This document shows, piece by piece, positions 54,125 to 63,139 of a stretch of DNA of 64,000 nucleotides. Both the position numbers and the translations under genes were made by a program. The notes under the pieces were generated by a model. It saw nothing but the letters and a program-made list of their open reading frames with translations. It was not told the DNA's origin and searched no databases. The stretch is taken from NCBI RefSeq assembly GCF_000718555.1, contig NZ_JOAN01000007.1, positions 62,001-126,000 on the forward strand, in the 5' to 3' direction. The stretch is from Micromonospora chokoriensis. Lineage in GTDB: Bacteria; Actinomycetota; Actinomycetes; Mycobacteriales; Micromonosporaceae. The first letter of the stretch is position 1; every line of letters begins with the position of its first letter.

Positions 54125-54178
54125 GATCAAGAGGTTTGCGTCATCATCGCCCCGCGAGATGACGCAAACCTCTTGATC
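54125..54178. repeat. Intergenic GATC-ended palindrome, copy 4
   Basis: A perfect 21-bp inverted repeat (54125-54145 with 54158-54178, beginning GATCAAGAGGTTTGCGTCA) with a 12-base loop stands between aspS and the RmlD-like gene. Its arm equals that of the element at 4135 except for one base. It may end the aspS transcript. Confidence 0.85.
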
Positions 54179-54200
54179 GTTGGCGGGGGAGTGGGCTGGG

Positions 54201-55013
54201 ATGCGGGTGCTTGTCGTTGGGGGTAGTGGGCTGCTCGGGCTCGCGGTTTGTCGGCGCGGGGTTCGCCGCGGTTTGTCGGTGGTGGGGACCTTCCACTCCG
54301 GTGAGATCGCGGTGCCGGGTGTCGACGCGCGACGGTTGGACGTGACCGACCGGGCCGCGGTGCGCGCGCTGGTCGCCCACGTACGGCCGGACGCCGTGGT
54401 CGGGACCCCCTATCGGTACGACGACTGGGCGGTCACCGCCGACGGGGCCGCGCACGTGGCGGTCGCCGCCGCCGAGGTGGGTGCCCGGCTGGTGCACGTG
54501 TCCAGTGACGCGCTGCACGCTGGCCGCCCGCTGCCCTACGCCGATGACGAAGCGCCCACGCCGGTGCACGCGTACGGAGCGGCGAAGGCCGCAGCCGAGA
54601 CGGCCGTGCGGGCGGTCGACCCCGGCGCGGCGCTGGTGCGTACCTCGCTGATCGTGGGGGAGGGCAGCAAGCAGATCCAGCTCTGCCGGGACGCGCTCGC
54701 TGGCCGGGCCACCCTGTTCAGCGATGAGCTGCGCTGCCCGATCGACGTCACCGACCTGGCCGACGCCGTGCTGGAGCTGGTCGCCTCCCCGTACGCCGGT
54801 CTGCTCAACGTGGCCGGCCCCGACGCGGTGAGCCGGGTGGAGCTGGGCCTGCTGGTCGCCGAGCGGTACGGCCTGGACCCGGCGGGGTTGAAGACCACCA
54901 CCAGCGCGGCAGCCGGCCTGGTCCGCCCACTGGACGTACGCCTGGACTCCACCCGCGCTGCCGGCCTGCTGCGCACCCGGCTGCGCGGAGTACGCGAACT
55001 CCTCGCCCGCTGA
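54201..55013 (+). CDS. RmlD-like NAD(P)-dependent sugar reductase/epimerase
   Basis: A 270-residue extended-SDR protein with the cofactor loop MRVLVVGGSGLLGLAVCRRG, the RmlD-type LVHVSSDALHAGRPLPYAD and the YGAAKAAAE catalytic Tyr/Lys. Relatives reduce dTDP-4-dehydrorhamnose; no other rml genes are nearby, so the substrate is open. ATG 54201 has GGGGGAG upstream. The gene begins 22 bases after the GATC palindrome. Confidence 0.82.
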   Translation: MRVLVVGGSGLLGLAVCRRGVRRGLSVVGTFHSGEIAVPGVDARRLDVTDRAAVRALVAHVRPDAVVGTPYRYDDWAVTADGAAHVAVAAAEVGARLVHVSSDALHAGRPLPYADDEAPTPVHAYGAAKAAAETAVRAVDPGAALVRTSLIVGEGSKQIQLCRDALAGRATLFSDELRCPIDVTDLADAVLELVASPYAGLLNVAGPDAVSRVELGLLVAERYGLDPAGLKTTTSAAAGLVRPLDVRLDSTRAAGLLRTRLRGVRELLAR

Positions 55014-55020
55014 GCACGAC

Positions 55021-55069
55021 CTCTGCACACTTCCTATGCACAACTCTTGTGCATAGGAAGTGTGCAGAG
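55021..55069. promoter_or_regulatory. Perfect 23-bp inverted repeat, ArsR-type operator
   Basis: The arms 55021-55043 (CTCTGCACACTTCC...) and 55047-55069 are exact reverse complements around a 3-base loop. The half-site TGTGCAG recurs at 55074-55080, only 2 bases before the regulator's ATG. Position and symmetry favour autoregulation by the ArsR-type protein; as RNA it would also form a strong hairpin ending the upstream gene. Confidence 0.75.
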
Positions 55070-55082
55070 ATAGTGTGCAGTC

Positions 55083-55691
55083 ATGGGGAACGACGAAGGC
55101 GTCTCGCAGCCTGCGCTGCGTGAAGTGCGGATCGACAAACGGCAGGTCCGGGTGCTGGCGCACCCGCTGCGAATGAGGCTGGTCGGGGCGCTACGCGTGA
55201 AGGGGCCCGCTACCGCGACCACCCTCGCCGAACTGCTCGGCACCAACACCGGTGCGACCAGCTACCACCTGCGACAGCTCGCCGAGGTCGGGCTGGTCAT
55301 CGAGGATCCCGACCGGGGCAGCGGGCGGCAGCGCTGGTGGCAGGCCGCCCACGACGTCACCAACTGGGAGCCGTCCGACTTCGACGACGACCCCGACGCC
55401 CGGGCCGCGATCGAGTGGATCCAGGGCGACCAGGTGCGTCTCCTCGCCGAGACCGCCGACCGCTGGTTCGCCACCCAGCACGAGTGGTCGGCCGCCTGGC
55501 GGGACGGGTTCGGCATGGGCGACATCTTCATGACCATCCCGCCGGCCCGGCTGGAGGAGCTCAAGGCGGAGGTGTGGCAGGTGCTGGAGCGGTATCACCG
55601 CGAGGCCGAGTCCGATGCCGCCACCGACCCGGGTGCCCGGCCGGTGCAGGTGTTCCTGGCCGCCTACCCGTTGCGCGAGGGTCTCCGGTGA
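55083..55691 (+). CDS. ArsR-type helix-turn-helix regulator (HTH_20 group)
   Basis: A 202-residue regulator with the winged helix LAHPLRMRLVGALRVKGPAT and LAELLGTNTGATSYHLRQLAEVGLV (about residues 22-75). A larger C-terminal effector domain (WFATQHEWSAAWRDGFGMGD) follows. No metal-binding Cys cluster is present, so a small organic ligand is more likely than a metal. ATG 55083 is so close to the operator that the transcript may be leaderless. The stop overlaps the GTG of the following repeat ORF (GTGA), and the MFS gene comes next. Confidence 0.9.
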   Translation: MGNDEGVSQPALREVRIDKRQVRVLAHPLRMRLVGALRVKGPATATTLAELLGTNTGATSYHLRQLAEVGLVIEDPDRGSGRQRWWQAAHDVTNWEPSDFDDDPDARAAIEWIQGDQVRLLAETADRWFATQHEWSAAWRDGFGMGDIFMTIPPARLEELKAEVWQVLERYHREAESDAATDPGARPVQVFLAAYPLREGLR

Positions 55692-55810
55692 GCGCGAGGA
55701 GTGAGCTGGGTTTGCGAGCCCCGCAGTCGCGAACGAAAGGTGGCTCGGTGAGCGCGAGGAGTGAGCTGGGTTTGCGAGCCCCGCAGTCGCGAACGGAGGT
55801 GGCGTCGTGA
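55688..55810 (+). repeat. Tandem 60-bp repeat forming a 40-codon linker ORF
   Basis: There are two units (55688-55747 and 55748-55806), identical over their first 48 bases, each starting GTGAGCGCGAGGAGTGAGCT. Read from GTG 55688 they encode MSARSELGLRAPQSRT twice, then stop at TGA 55808-55810. The first GTG overlaps the stop of the ArsR-type gene and the final TGA overlaps the GTG of the MFS gene (55807), which itself begins GTGAGCGCG. Each unit ends in a Shine-Dalgarno-like sequence (AAAGGTGG, GGAGGTGG) just before the next GTG. The element appears built to carry ribosomes between the two genes, or is a repeat that inserted at a GTGA junction. Confidence 0.8.
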
Positions 55811-57093
55811 GCGCGCTGACCGTACGTCAGGTTCGGTTCCGGTACCTCATGCTGTACGGCCTGCGCTGGTTGCCGACGGGTCTGATGATCCCAGTGATGA
55901 TTCTGCTGATGCAGGAGCGCGGCCTGTCGTTGCCGCAGATCGGCCTGGTCGGCACGGCGCAGGGGCTGTTGGTGTTGGCGCTGGAGCTGCCCACCGGCGG
56001 GCTCGCCGACGCCCTCGGTCGTCGACCCGTGCTGCTCGCCGCCGGGGTGCTCAACCTCGCCTCGCTGGCGCTGTTCGCGGTGGCCGACTCGTTCTGGCTG
56101 TTCTTCCTGGTCTGGGCGCTGCAAGGCATCTACCGGGCGTTGGACAGTGGCCCGTTGGAGTCCTGGTACGTCGACGCCACCCTGGCCGCCGACCCGGAGG
56201 CCGAGTACGAGCGGGGCCTCGGGTACGCCGGCACCGTCGTCGGCGGGGCCATCGGCGCTGGCGCGCTGCTCAGCGGTGGTCTCATCGCGCTCGGCCCGAT
56301 CGGGCCGGTCACCGCGCTCACGGTGCCCGTGCTGCTCGCCATCGTCGCGCAGGCGGCGGCGCTCGTCGCGCTGGTCGTGTTGCTTGTCGAAGAGCGGCCG
56401 GCCACCGGGGTCGCGGCGTTGCGGGCCTCGGTGGTCCAGGCGCCTCGGATGATCGGCCAGGCCGTCGGGCTGCTGCGTCGCTCCCGGGTGCTGCTGGCGT
56501 TGGTGGCAGTCGAGCTGTTCTGGGGATTCGGCATGATCACCTTCGAGTCGCTGCTGCCGGTCCGGCTCGCCGAGGTGATCGGTAACCCGGAACGCGCCGC
56601 GGCGCTGCTCGGGCCGGCGAACTCGGCCGCCTGGCTCGCCTCGGCCGCCGGCGCGGCACTGACTCCACTGCTGCTGCGCTGGTTCGGCGCCGCTCCGGGT
56701 GCGGCTCTGCTGCGCATCCTCCAAGGCGTGACGGTGGCCGGGATGGGGCTGTTCGCCGGGCCGGTCGGGGTGCTGGTGGCGTACCTGGCCTGCTACGCCG
56801 TGCACGGGGCGTCCAACCCGCTGCACAGTGGGCTGCTGCACCGGCAGGTCGACGGACCGTACCGGACCAGCGTGCTCTCGCTGAACTCGATGATGGCGCA
56901 GCCGGCCGCCGCGCTCGGTGGGGTGGTGCTCACGGCGCTCGCCGCCGCCACAAGCGTCAGCACCGCGATGGTGGTCGGCGCGGTGGTGTTGGCCGTCGCC
57001 GCCCCGCTGTATCTGCCCGCCTGGCTGGCCGGCCGCCGGGCCGCCCCGGCTGTCGAGCCGACCGCGGTCCCGGTGCCCGCCGCCGACCGTTGA
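55807..57093 (+). CDS. MFS transporter
   Basis: A 428-residue, 12-helix major facilitator protein. It has FRYLMLYGLRWLPTGLMIPVM at helix 1, motif A-like LPTGGLADALGRRPVLL and helix-4 residues FLVWALQGIYRALDSGPLESW. The last resembles macrolide/tetracycline-type MFS groups, where the DSGPLESWYVD segment is conserved. The substrate is unknown. It is probably controlled by the upstream ArsR-type regulator, to which it is linked through the repeat ORF. The start is GTG 55807. Confidence 0.9.
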   Translation: MSALTVRQVRFRYLMLYGLRWLPTGLMIPVMILLMQERGLSLPQIGLVGTAQGLLVLALELPTGGLADALGRRPVLLAAGVLNLASLALFAVADSFWLFFLVWALQGIYRALDSGPLESWYVDATLAADPEAEYERGLGYAGTVVGGAIGAGALLSGGLIALGPIGPVTALTVPVLLAIVAQAAALVALVVLLVEERPATGVAALRASVVQAPRMIGQAVGLLRRSRVLLALVAVELFWGFGMITFESLLPVRLAEVIGNPERAAALLGPANSAAWLASAAGAALTPLLLRWFGAAPGAALLRILQGVTVAGMGLFAGPVGVLVAYLACYAVHGASNPLHSGLLHRQVDGPYRTSVLSLNSMMAQPAAALGGVVLTALAAATSVSTAMVVGAVVLAVAAPLYLPAWLAGRRAAPAVEPTAVPVPAADR

Positions 57094-57104
57094 GGGGAAG
57101 GCCC

Positions 57105-57137
57105 CTCGCCTGACTGGCAGCCGGCCAGTCAGGCGAG
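57105..57137. terminator. Terminator between MFS and GNAT genes
   Basis: A 14-bp perfect stem (CTCGCCTGACTGGC at 57105-57118 with 57124-57137) and a 5-base loop. The right arm covers the last codons of the GNAT gene. Confidence 0.75.
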
Positions 57138-57869
57138 ACGGATCGAGCTGAGCGGGAGAGTGTTGGTGAAGCCGAGCCGACGGTAGAGCCGCGCCGCACC
57201 GACGTTGTGCGTGTAGACACCGAGCCCGACGGTGTCGTGGCGCGACAGCAGCGCCCGGGTCATCCCCGCGGTCAGGGACGCGCCCAGCCCGCGACCCCGT
57301 TGGTCGGGGGCGACGGTCAGACCGGCGATGAAGCCGATGTCACCCTGGCTGCGGTCCGCGCCGCAGGCCACCAGGCGGTCGCCGGCCCGGATGCCGTACC
57401 AGGCCACCACCCGTGGGTCGCTCGGGCGGGAGGTGGTGCTGGGAAACGCCTCGTCGATAAGTGCCTCCAGCGCCGGATGGTCGGCGTCGGTGAGGCGTAC
57501 GACGGGCTGCTCGTCCGGCTGCGCCGGCGGTGACGTGTCGGCCCAGTGGAAGTCCCAGTCGCTGTGCTCGGCCACCGCCAGCCGGTCGACCAGCAGACCA
57601 CGGTCGTGCCGGGGCAGGTGCAGCCGGTGACCCGGGTGCAGCATCCCGTCGGCGGCGAGCGCGACACAGATCTCCAGCGCCGGCTCGGCCGGGCCGATCG
57701 CGCAGCCGGCCGGCCCGTGCGCGGGCGGCACCAGCCACAGCACGGCACCATCGCGCCGATAGCCACGCACCGCCGGGTGGCCGCCCAGCGCGTGTCGGGC
57801 GAACGGGTGGTGGCCGACGGCGGCCAGGACGGCGCTCCGGTCCTGGAGCACCTGGTCGTCGGTGATCAT
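57129..57869 (-). CDS. GNAT-family N-acetyltransferase
   Basis: A 246-residue protein. The N-terminal half is a poorly conserved domain (HHPFARHALGGHPAVRGYRRDG). The C-terminal half is a GNAT fold with the acetyl-CoA motif LTVAPDQRGRGLGASLTAGM and the YTHNVGAARLYRRLGF end. The substrate is unknown. The start is ATG 57869. Confidence 0.87.
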   Translation of the reverse strand: MITDDQVLQDRSAVLAAVGHHPFARHALGGHPAVRGYRRDGAVLWLVPPAHGPAGCAIGPAEPALEICVALAADGMLHPGHRLHLPRHDRGLLVDRLAVAEHSDWDFHWADTSPPAQPDEQPVVRLTDADHPALEALIDEAFPSTTSRPSDPRVVAWYGIRAGDRLVACGADRSQGDIGFIAGLTVAPDQRGRGLGASLTAGMTRALLSRHDTVGLGVYTHNVGAARLYRRLGFTNTLPLSSIRLA

Positions 57870-58009
57870 GGGCCCACCTTAGGAGCCGGAAGGTGGAACG
57901 CTCGCGCCGGTCCGGCGTGAGGTGGCCGGATCCACCGTGGAGATTGGCGAGCCGACCGATTGGGTACATCTCGCGCCGACCTACTGGGAACCCCCACCGG
58001 AGGACCGAC

Positions 58010-58222
58010 ATGCTCGCCATTCTCGCGGCCATCGTCTTTGGCTTTGCCCTGCTGCTCGACCTGCTCAACACCGACTTCGGAGCGCCCGACCTGTTCAACT
58101 GGAACACTCTCGTGCTCATCGGGCTACTCCTTCTCTCGCTCTACCTGGGTGGCGTGGGCAGCGGCCCGCGCGGCGGTGGCGGCGGCCGCTGGTACCGGGG
58201 CCGTCGCCCCGGGCGTGGCTGA
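58010..58222 (+). CDS. Small two-helix membrane protein (70 aa)
   Basis: MLAILAAIVFGFALLLDLLN and LVLIGLLLLSLYLGGVG are two membrane helices joined by a short loop (TDFGAPDLFNWN). The tail is Gly/Arg-rich (GGGGGRWYRGRRPGRG). ATG 58010 follows CGGAGGACCG, a strong site, so longer frames from 57893 are rejected. Small proteins of this design are frequent in actinobacteria; the function is unknown. Confidence 0.8.
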   Translation: MLAILAAIVFGFALLLDLLNTDFGAPDLFNWNTLVLIGLLLLSLYLGGVGSGPRGGGGGRWYRGRRPGRG

Positions 58223-58244
58223 CCGGAACCGATCACCGGTGGTA

Positions 58245-58275
58245 GGCCCGCGGCGCGATTCCGGTGCCGCGGGCC
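58245..58275. terminator. Hairpin between small membrane protein and rarA
   Basis: The arms GGCCCGCGGC (58245-58254) and GCCGCGGGCC (58266-58275) form a perfect 10-bp stem with an 11-base loop. Confidence 0.65.
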
Positions 58276-58283
58276 CGGCCCGG

Positions 58284-58289
58284 TACTGT
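58284..58289 (+). promoter_or_regulatory. Likely -10 element of a near-leaderless rarA transcript
   Basis: TACTGT lies 8 bases before ATG 58297. No ribosome site exists between it and the start, so the mRNA may begin at or next to the start codon. No convincing -35 was found. Confidence 0.4.
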
Positions 58290-58296
58290 CTTCGTG

Positions 58297-59835
58297 ATGG
58301 AGTCCGACGCCCTCTTCTCCCTCGGTGAACCCGCCGGGTCGCGCAGCGCGCCCGATGGCCCCGCCGGTGTCGACGGCTTCACCGCGGTTGCCGACGATTC
58401 GCCCCTGCCCGTCCGGATGCGCCCGGTGACCCTCGACGAGTTGGTCGGGCAGGAGCACCTGCTCGCCCCCGGCGCACCCCTGCGGCAGTTGGTCTCCGGC
58501 GGGGCTCCGTTGTCGGTGATCCTCTGGGGCCCGCCGGGCAGCGGCAAGACCACCATCGCGCACCTGGTGGCCGGGGCCACCGATCGGCGCTTCGTCGCCA
58601 TGTCGGCGCTCTCCGCCGGTGTGAAGGACGTGCGGGCGGTGATCGAGGCGGCCCGCCGTCAGCGTCGTTCGGGCGGCCCCCAGACCGTGCTCTTCATCGA
58701 CGAGGTGCACCGGTTCAGCAAGACCCAACAGGATTCCCTGCTCGCCGCCGTCGAGGACCGTACGGTCACCCTGCTGGCGGCGACCACCGAGAACCCGTAC
58801 TTCTCGGTCATCTCGCCGCTGCTGTCGCGGTGCGTGCTGCTCACCCTGCAACCGTTGGACGACGAGGCCGTACGGGGCCTGCTGCGCCGCGCGGTCACCG
58901 ACAAGCGCGGCCTGGACGGCGCACTCACCTTGACCGCCGAGGCCGAGGACCACCTGGTCCGGTTGGCCGCTGGTGACGTCCGTAAGGCGCTTACCGCGCT
59001 GGAGGCGGCGGCGGCCTCCGCCACGGCGCTCGGCGGCGGGCGCATCGATCTCGCCACCGCGGAGCAGGCGGTCGACGTGGCGGCGGTGCGCTACGACCGC
59101 GACGGCGACGCCCACTACGACGTGGTCAGCGCCTTCATCAAGAGCATGCGCGGCTCGGACGTGGACGCGGCGGTGCACTGGCTGGCCCGCATGCTGGTCG
59201 CTGGTGAGGACGCCCGGTTCATCGCCCGCCGTCTGGTCATCTTCGCCAGCGAGGACGTGGGCATGGCCGACCCGGGGGCGTTGAGCGTCGCGACCGCCGC
59301 CGCCCACGCGGTCGAGTACGTCGGGCTGCCCGAGGCGCAGCTCAACCTCGCCCAAGCGGTGATCCACCTGGCCACGGCACCCAAGTCGAACTCGGCCACC
59401 ACCGCCATCGGCGCCGCGATCGCCGACGTCCGCGCCGGCCGCGGGGGCCCGGTGCCGCGAGGGCTGCGCGACGCGCACTACGCCGGCGCCCGAGGGTTGG
59501 GCCACGGGACCGGCTACCGCTATCCGCACGACGACCAGCGCGGCGTGCTCACCCAGCAGTACGTCCCGGACGACCTGGTGGGCACCGACTACTACCAGCC
59601 CAGCCCGCACGGCGCGGAGCGGTCGGTGGCCAGCCGGCTGCCGGTGCTGCGCCGGATCGTGCGTGGTCTGCCGGCCCCGGCCGCCCGCCCGGAGACTTCG
59701 ACATCCGAGCCGCCCGTAACGGCGCAGACCGCGTCGGCGCTAAACGGCGAGGTCGGCCGACCGACAGCCGGCACGGGCGCCCCCGGCACGATGCAGGACA
59801 GCGGCACCGACGCCGCAGGAGAGGGTCAACAGTGA
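58297..59835 (+). CDS. rarA: Replication-associated recombination AAA+ ATPase RarA (MgsA)
   Basis: A 512-residue clamp-loader-like ATPase acting at stalled forks. It has the N-terminal [17 protein letters not shown], the Walker A motif [16 protein letters not shown], the Walker B motif [16 protein letters not shown], sensor 1 [11 protein letters not shown], and the C-terminal tetramerisation part with [15 protein letters not shown] and [16 protein letters not shown]. The last 60 residues are a disordered Ala/Pro/Thr tail. ATG 58297 is chosen over GTG 58264, which lies upstream of the predicted -10. The stop overlaps the start of the proline-rich gene (GTGA). Confidence 0.93.
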   Translation: MESDALFSLGEPAGSRSAPDGPAGVDGFTAVADDSPLPVRMRPVTLDELVGQEHLLAPGAPLRQLVSGGAPLSVILWGPPGSGKTTIAHLVAGATDRRFVAMSALSAGVKDVRAVIEAARRQRRSGGPQTVLFIDEVHRFSKTQQDSLLAAVEDRTVTLLAATTENPYFSVISPLLSRCVLLTLQPLDDEAVRGLLRRAVTDKRGLDGALTLTAEAEDHLVRLAAGDVRKALTALEAAAASATALGGGRIDLATAEQAVDVAAVRYDRDGDAHYDVVSAFIKSMRGSDVDAAVHWLARMLVAGEDARFIARRLVIFASEDVGMADPGALSVATAAAHAVEYVGLPEAQLNLAQAVIHLATAPKSNSATTAIGAAIADVRAGRGGPVPRGLRDAHYAGARGLGHGTGYRYPHDDQRGVLTQQYVPDDLVGTDYYQPSPHGAERSVASRLPVLRRIVRGLPAPAARPETSTSEPPVTAQTASALNGEVGRPTAGTGAPGTMQDSGTDAAGEGQQ

Positions 59836-62800
59836 AATCGCGTGGTGGGGACCGCCCGGACGAGGGCCCGGACGAGGGGCGCGATCCCCGCGCCAAGACC
59901 CGCCGTTGGGGTCGCGGTCGGGCAGCGGAGGCCGAGCCGGAGGAGCCGGTCGCCGGCGAGGAGTTCGGCTGGATCGACGACCTGCGCTCGGCCAAGCAGC
60001 AACGCACCGAGCTGGGCCCGGACGGCGTAGCGGCAGAGCCGAGCCGACCCCGCGGGGGCATGCCGCCGGCAGACCCCGTCGGGCCACCCGCACCACCCAC
60101 CCCGCGTACGCCGGCCAAGCCGGCCGGTGCGCGCGGAGGCCCGCCGGAGCCCTCGGCGCCGCCGGCCCCGCGGCAGAGTGACTCGGGCGGTGCCGCCGGC
60201 CGTCGACCGGTCGACGGCCCCTGGCCGGGCGAGAACCCACCGCCGGGCCGCCGCCCGGAGGACCGGCCACCCGCCGCTGGCCCCGGCGCCCCGGGGCAGC
60301 CGCCGCGACGCGGCGTGCAGGCGGCGCCCGGGGCTCGCGCTGCCGTACCACCGCCGCCACCCACCGGTCGCCCGGGTGGGGGCGACCAGACCGGCCCGCA
60401 GGGGCCTCGCCCGGCGGCCGACGCGCCCGGCGGCCCAGCCCGTCCGCGCGGCGCGGCAGTTCCTCCCGGCCCACCGACCTCAGGCGTCCAGTCCGGCCGT
60501 CGTCCGGACGCCGCCGTTGCGCCGGGCCGTCGCCTGGACGCCGCCGCAGCTGGCGGGCATCCGGACGCGATGCCGCCGCTGCGCCGTCCGGACGCTGGCC
60601 CGCCGGGACGTCGTCCCGGCCCGGAGCCCACCGAGCCCGGCCGTGCCCTGCCGCCGGCCGACGGCACGCCCGCCGGTCGACGCGCCACCGGCCCGGCACC
60701 CGATCCGGCGCGGGCCGCCGGAGCACCCGCCGCCCCCGGCCCGGCCCGCTTCGAGGGTGCGCCGACCGGCGTCGTGCCGCCGAACGCGGACGGCCTGCGG
60801 CCCGACCCCGCCATCGCCCGCGACCCGCGTACCGCCCGGCGTCGCCCGGGCCCGACCGATCCCGGTGCACCGGAGCCCACCGGCCGGCGGGCCGCCGAGC
60901 CTCCCCGCCCGGCAGCCGGCGGCCGCCGCCGCGCCGCAGAGCCCGAGGAGCCGGTGGTGCCCCGCTCGGGCAACGCGCCATCCGTGCCCGAGGTGGCCGG
61001 TGGTCACAGCGGTGCCATGCCCGCCGTCGGCCCCACCGACGGCACCGGTCGTCGTCGGGTCGTCTCCGACGAACCGGAACGGCGAACGCCTGCCGGGGGC
61101 GAACCACGGCTGGACCGGCCCGAGCGGCCCGCGGACTGGCTACGCCAGGCCGGGCGGCTGCCGCACACCGACCCTGGCCTGCCGGTGGTCAACCGCCGAG
61201 GTGGCAACCCGCCGGCCGCGGGTCGCCGTCCGGCGGCGTCGGACCTTGCCGACCCGGCGTCCGGTCGGCTCGCCGTGCCGGACCCGGCCGCGGAGCCCAC
61301 CGCCGCCCGCCGGCCCGCCGGCCCGCCGGCTGACCCGGGCGCGGAGGCACCGATCGGTCGTCGACCATCCCGGCCCGACGGGTCGGGATCCACCGGAGAG
61401 CAGGCGCTGCCCTATCCGCCGGCGCCGGGTGAGCGGCCCGCCCGTGGGCGGGGTGCCGCGGCACCCACTCCGGACCCCACCGGCCGGCGCGGCCGTGCCG
61501 TGGTCGGGTCCGGTCCGGACCCGACGCCCACCCCGGATCCGTCCGGCCGACGACGTCGTCCACCGGCCGAGCCTGGCCCCGACGGTACGGGGGGCCCCGG
61601 TCGACCCGGGCCCGCGAGTGACCGCCCCGACGACCCTTACGCCGGTGGGCGCCCCACGCCCGGTGCCGGTCCCGCCGCGCCGGCTCGGGGCGCCGCCCGT
61701 TCCACCCCGCCCGGCCGGGCCCGGCCCATCCCGGGCGACGCGCCGACCCCGGGCCCCGGGCGTCGTGGCGTCGACGGCCCACAGCGCCCCGGCCCGGATG
61801 CCGAGGCGGCGCCCCGGGACAACACCCGCCCCGATGGCCCGGCTCGGGCCGCTGTGCCGCCGGGTGCGGACGGTCCGCCGCGTTCACGTCCAGAAGGTCC
61901 GGCTCGTGCGGCGGTGCCGCCGGGGTCGCGTCCGGACGGTCCGGCTCGTACGGCGGTGCCGCCGGGGTCGCGTCCGGACGGTCCGGCTCGCGCCGCCGTC
62001 CGTCCACCCGGAGTGCAGCCGCCCACCGACGACCGACCGTCCGGTGAGCCGGGGCCGGCCGGGCTGGCCCGTGGTGGTGCTCCGGTCGGCCGGCCCGCGC
62101 CGGCCGACCGCGCTGCCGGACGGGCTCTGCCTCCGCCTCGGGAGCCCGGTCGTGCCGAGCCGAGCGGTGTCACGCCCGTGCCGCCACCCGGACGCGCCGG
62201 CGAGCCCGTCGGCGTGGCTCGCGCCGCCGTCGTGGTGCCCTCCGCGTCCGGCCCGGTGGACCGGCCGGCACCGGAGCCCTCCGAGGGGCCGGCGCTGCGC
62301 TCGGCCGGCCAGGACGTGCCGGACGACGACGGCGCACCGGGTGCCCGTTCCGAGGAGCGCCGGCAGACCCGTGAACGACGTCGCCTGCGGGCGGCCGTGT
62401 TGGTGCTGGTCAGCGTCGTGCTGCTCGGCGCGGTGCCGCTCTTCTTCGGTATCCGGACGCTGAGCCGTGACCCGGTCTTCGACAACCTGGACCAGCTCAA
62501 CGTGCCCGGCTGGGCGGCCGCGAAGACGGTCGACGACGTCAGCGGCAGCCGGTGGTGCCTGCTCGACTGCCGGCTGCGTGAGCGCACCGTGACGTCGGAG
62601 AAGGCGCCCAAGGAGACGGCGCAGGTCTATGAGGACGCGCTGCGGCAGGACGGGTGGCAGCCGTGGAAGGTGAGCCGCTGCCCGGAGCAGCAGACGAAGG
62701 GCAGCTACACCTGCTGGCGTCGCGACGAGCTGACCCTCGACCTGTGGGTACGCGAGCCGACCTGTGTGCCGCCGCCGGTGGACGGCGAGCCGGCAGTCGT

Positions 62801-62990
62801 GCCGTCCGTGGACCCGTCGGCCGCTGCGACCGAGTGCACCGGCTCGTTGGTGTCGGTGAAGGTACGCAATGCGATCGACGACGAGCGGACCAGGCCGCAG
62901 CCGACCACCGACCCGTCACTGACCGGTGAGGATCCGTTCCCAACGGTCAGCGCGGATCCGCTGGGTGAGCTGACACCCTCACCGTCGTGA
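59832..62990 (+). CDS. Very large proline-rich protein with single transmembrane helix and Cys-bearing outer domain
   Basis: A 1052-residue protein. Residues 1-50 are charged and end in [16 protein letters not shown]. Residues 55-845 form an extreme Pro/Ala/Arg/Gly-rich, presumably disordered region. A basic stretch ([10 protein letters not shown]) then precedes one transmembrane helix ([20 protein letters not shown], about 854-875). The outer domain of about 175 residues has six Cys ([38 protein letters not shown]) and a Thr/Pro/Ser tail. The orientation would put the disordered part inside the cell. The function is unknown. It overlaps rarA by GTGA. Internal DNA repeats at 61841-62000 show recent expansion. 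Frame use is consistent across the whole length. Confidence 0.8.
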   Translation: MKSRGGDRPDEGPDEGRDPRAKTRRWGRGRAAEAEPEEPVAGEEFGWIDDLRSAKQQRTELGPDGVAAEPSRPRGGMPPADPVGPPAPPTPRTPAKPAGARGGPPEPSAPPAPRQSDSGGAAGRRPVDGPWPGENPPPGRRPEDRPPAAGPGAPGQPPRRGVQAAPGARAAVPPPPPTGRPGGGDQTGPQGPRPAADAPGGPARPRGAAVPPGPPTSGVQSGRRPDAAVAPGRRLDAAAAGGHPDAMPPLRRPDAGPPGRRPGPEPTEPGRALPPADGTPAGRRATGPAPDPARAAGAPAAPGPARFEGAPTGVVPPNADGLRPDPAIARDPRTARRRPGPTDPGAPEPTGRRAAEPPRPAAGGRRRAAEPEEPVVPRSGNAPSVPEVAGGHSGAMPAVGPTDGTGRRRVVSDEPERRTPAGGEPRLDRPERPADWLRQAGRLPHTDPGLPVVNRRGGNPPAAGRRPAASDLADPASGRLAVPDPAAEPTAARRPAGPPADPGAEAPIGRRPSRPDGSGSTGEQALPYPPAPGERPARGRGAAAPTPDPTGRRGRAVVGSGPDPTPTPDPSGRRRRPPAEPGPDGTGGPGRPGPASDRPDDPYAGGRPTPGAGPAAPARGAARSTPPGRARPIPGDAPTPGPGRRGVDGPQRPGPDAEAAPRDNTRPDGPARAAVPPGADGPPRSRPEGPARAAVPPGSRPDGPARTAVPPGSRPDGPARAAVRPPGVQPPTDDRPSGEPGPAGLARGGAPVGRPAPADRAAGRALPPPREPGRAEPSGVTPVPPPGRAGEPVGVARAAVVVPSASGPVDRPAPEPSEGPALRSAGQDVPDDDGAPGARSEERRQTRERRRLRAAVLVLVSVVLLGAVPLFFGIRTLSRDPVFDNLDQLNVPGWAAAKTVDDVSGSRWCLLDCRLRERTVTSEKAPKETAQVYEDALRQDGWQPWKVSRCPEQQTKGSYTCWRRDELTLDLWVREPTCVPPPVDGEPAVVPSVDPSAAATECTGSLVSVKVRNAIDDERTRPQPTTDPSLTGEDPFPTVSADPLGELTPSPS
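61841..62000 (+). repeat. 42-bp coding repeats in the proline-rich gene
   Basis: Near-identical 42-bp units start at 61901 and 61943, with a partial one at 61985 and a diverged one at 61841. They encode [18 protein letters not shown] peptides and differ by one or two bases between the first two copies. Confidence 0.8.
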
Positions 62991-63139
62991 GCCGGTCTCC
63001 ATCACGGACGGTAGGGTCTGGGGCTGGCGGGCTCACCCGCTACCGGTGACCGCCGGCGGCTCGGCGGCCGGTACGGGTGCCATGGTTGTGCGTTCCGGGG
63101 ACGTCGGGTCCTGCGGAATTCTGCTTGAGGAGGACAGGC

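Noticed and set aside
61841..62000. 42-bp repeats as a CRISPR or minisatellite outside genes
   Set aside because: They are in frame within a long proline-rich gene and lack unique spacers.
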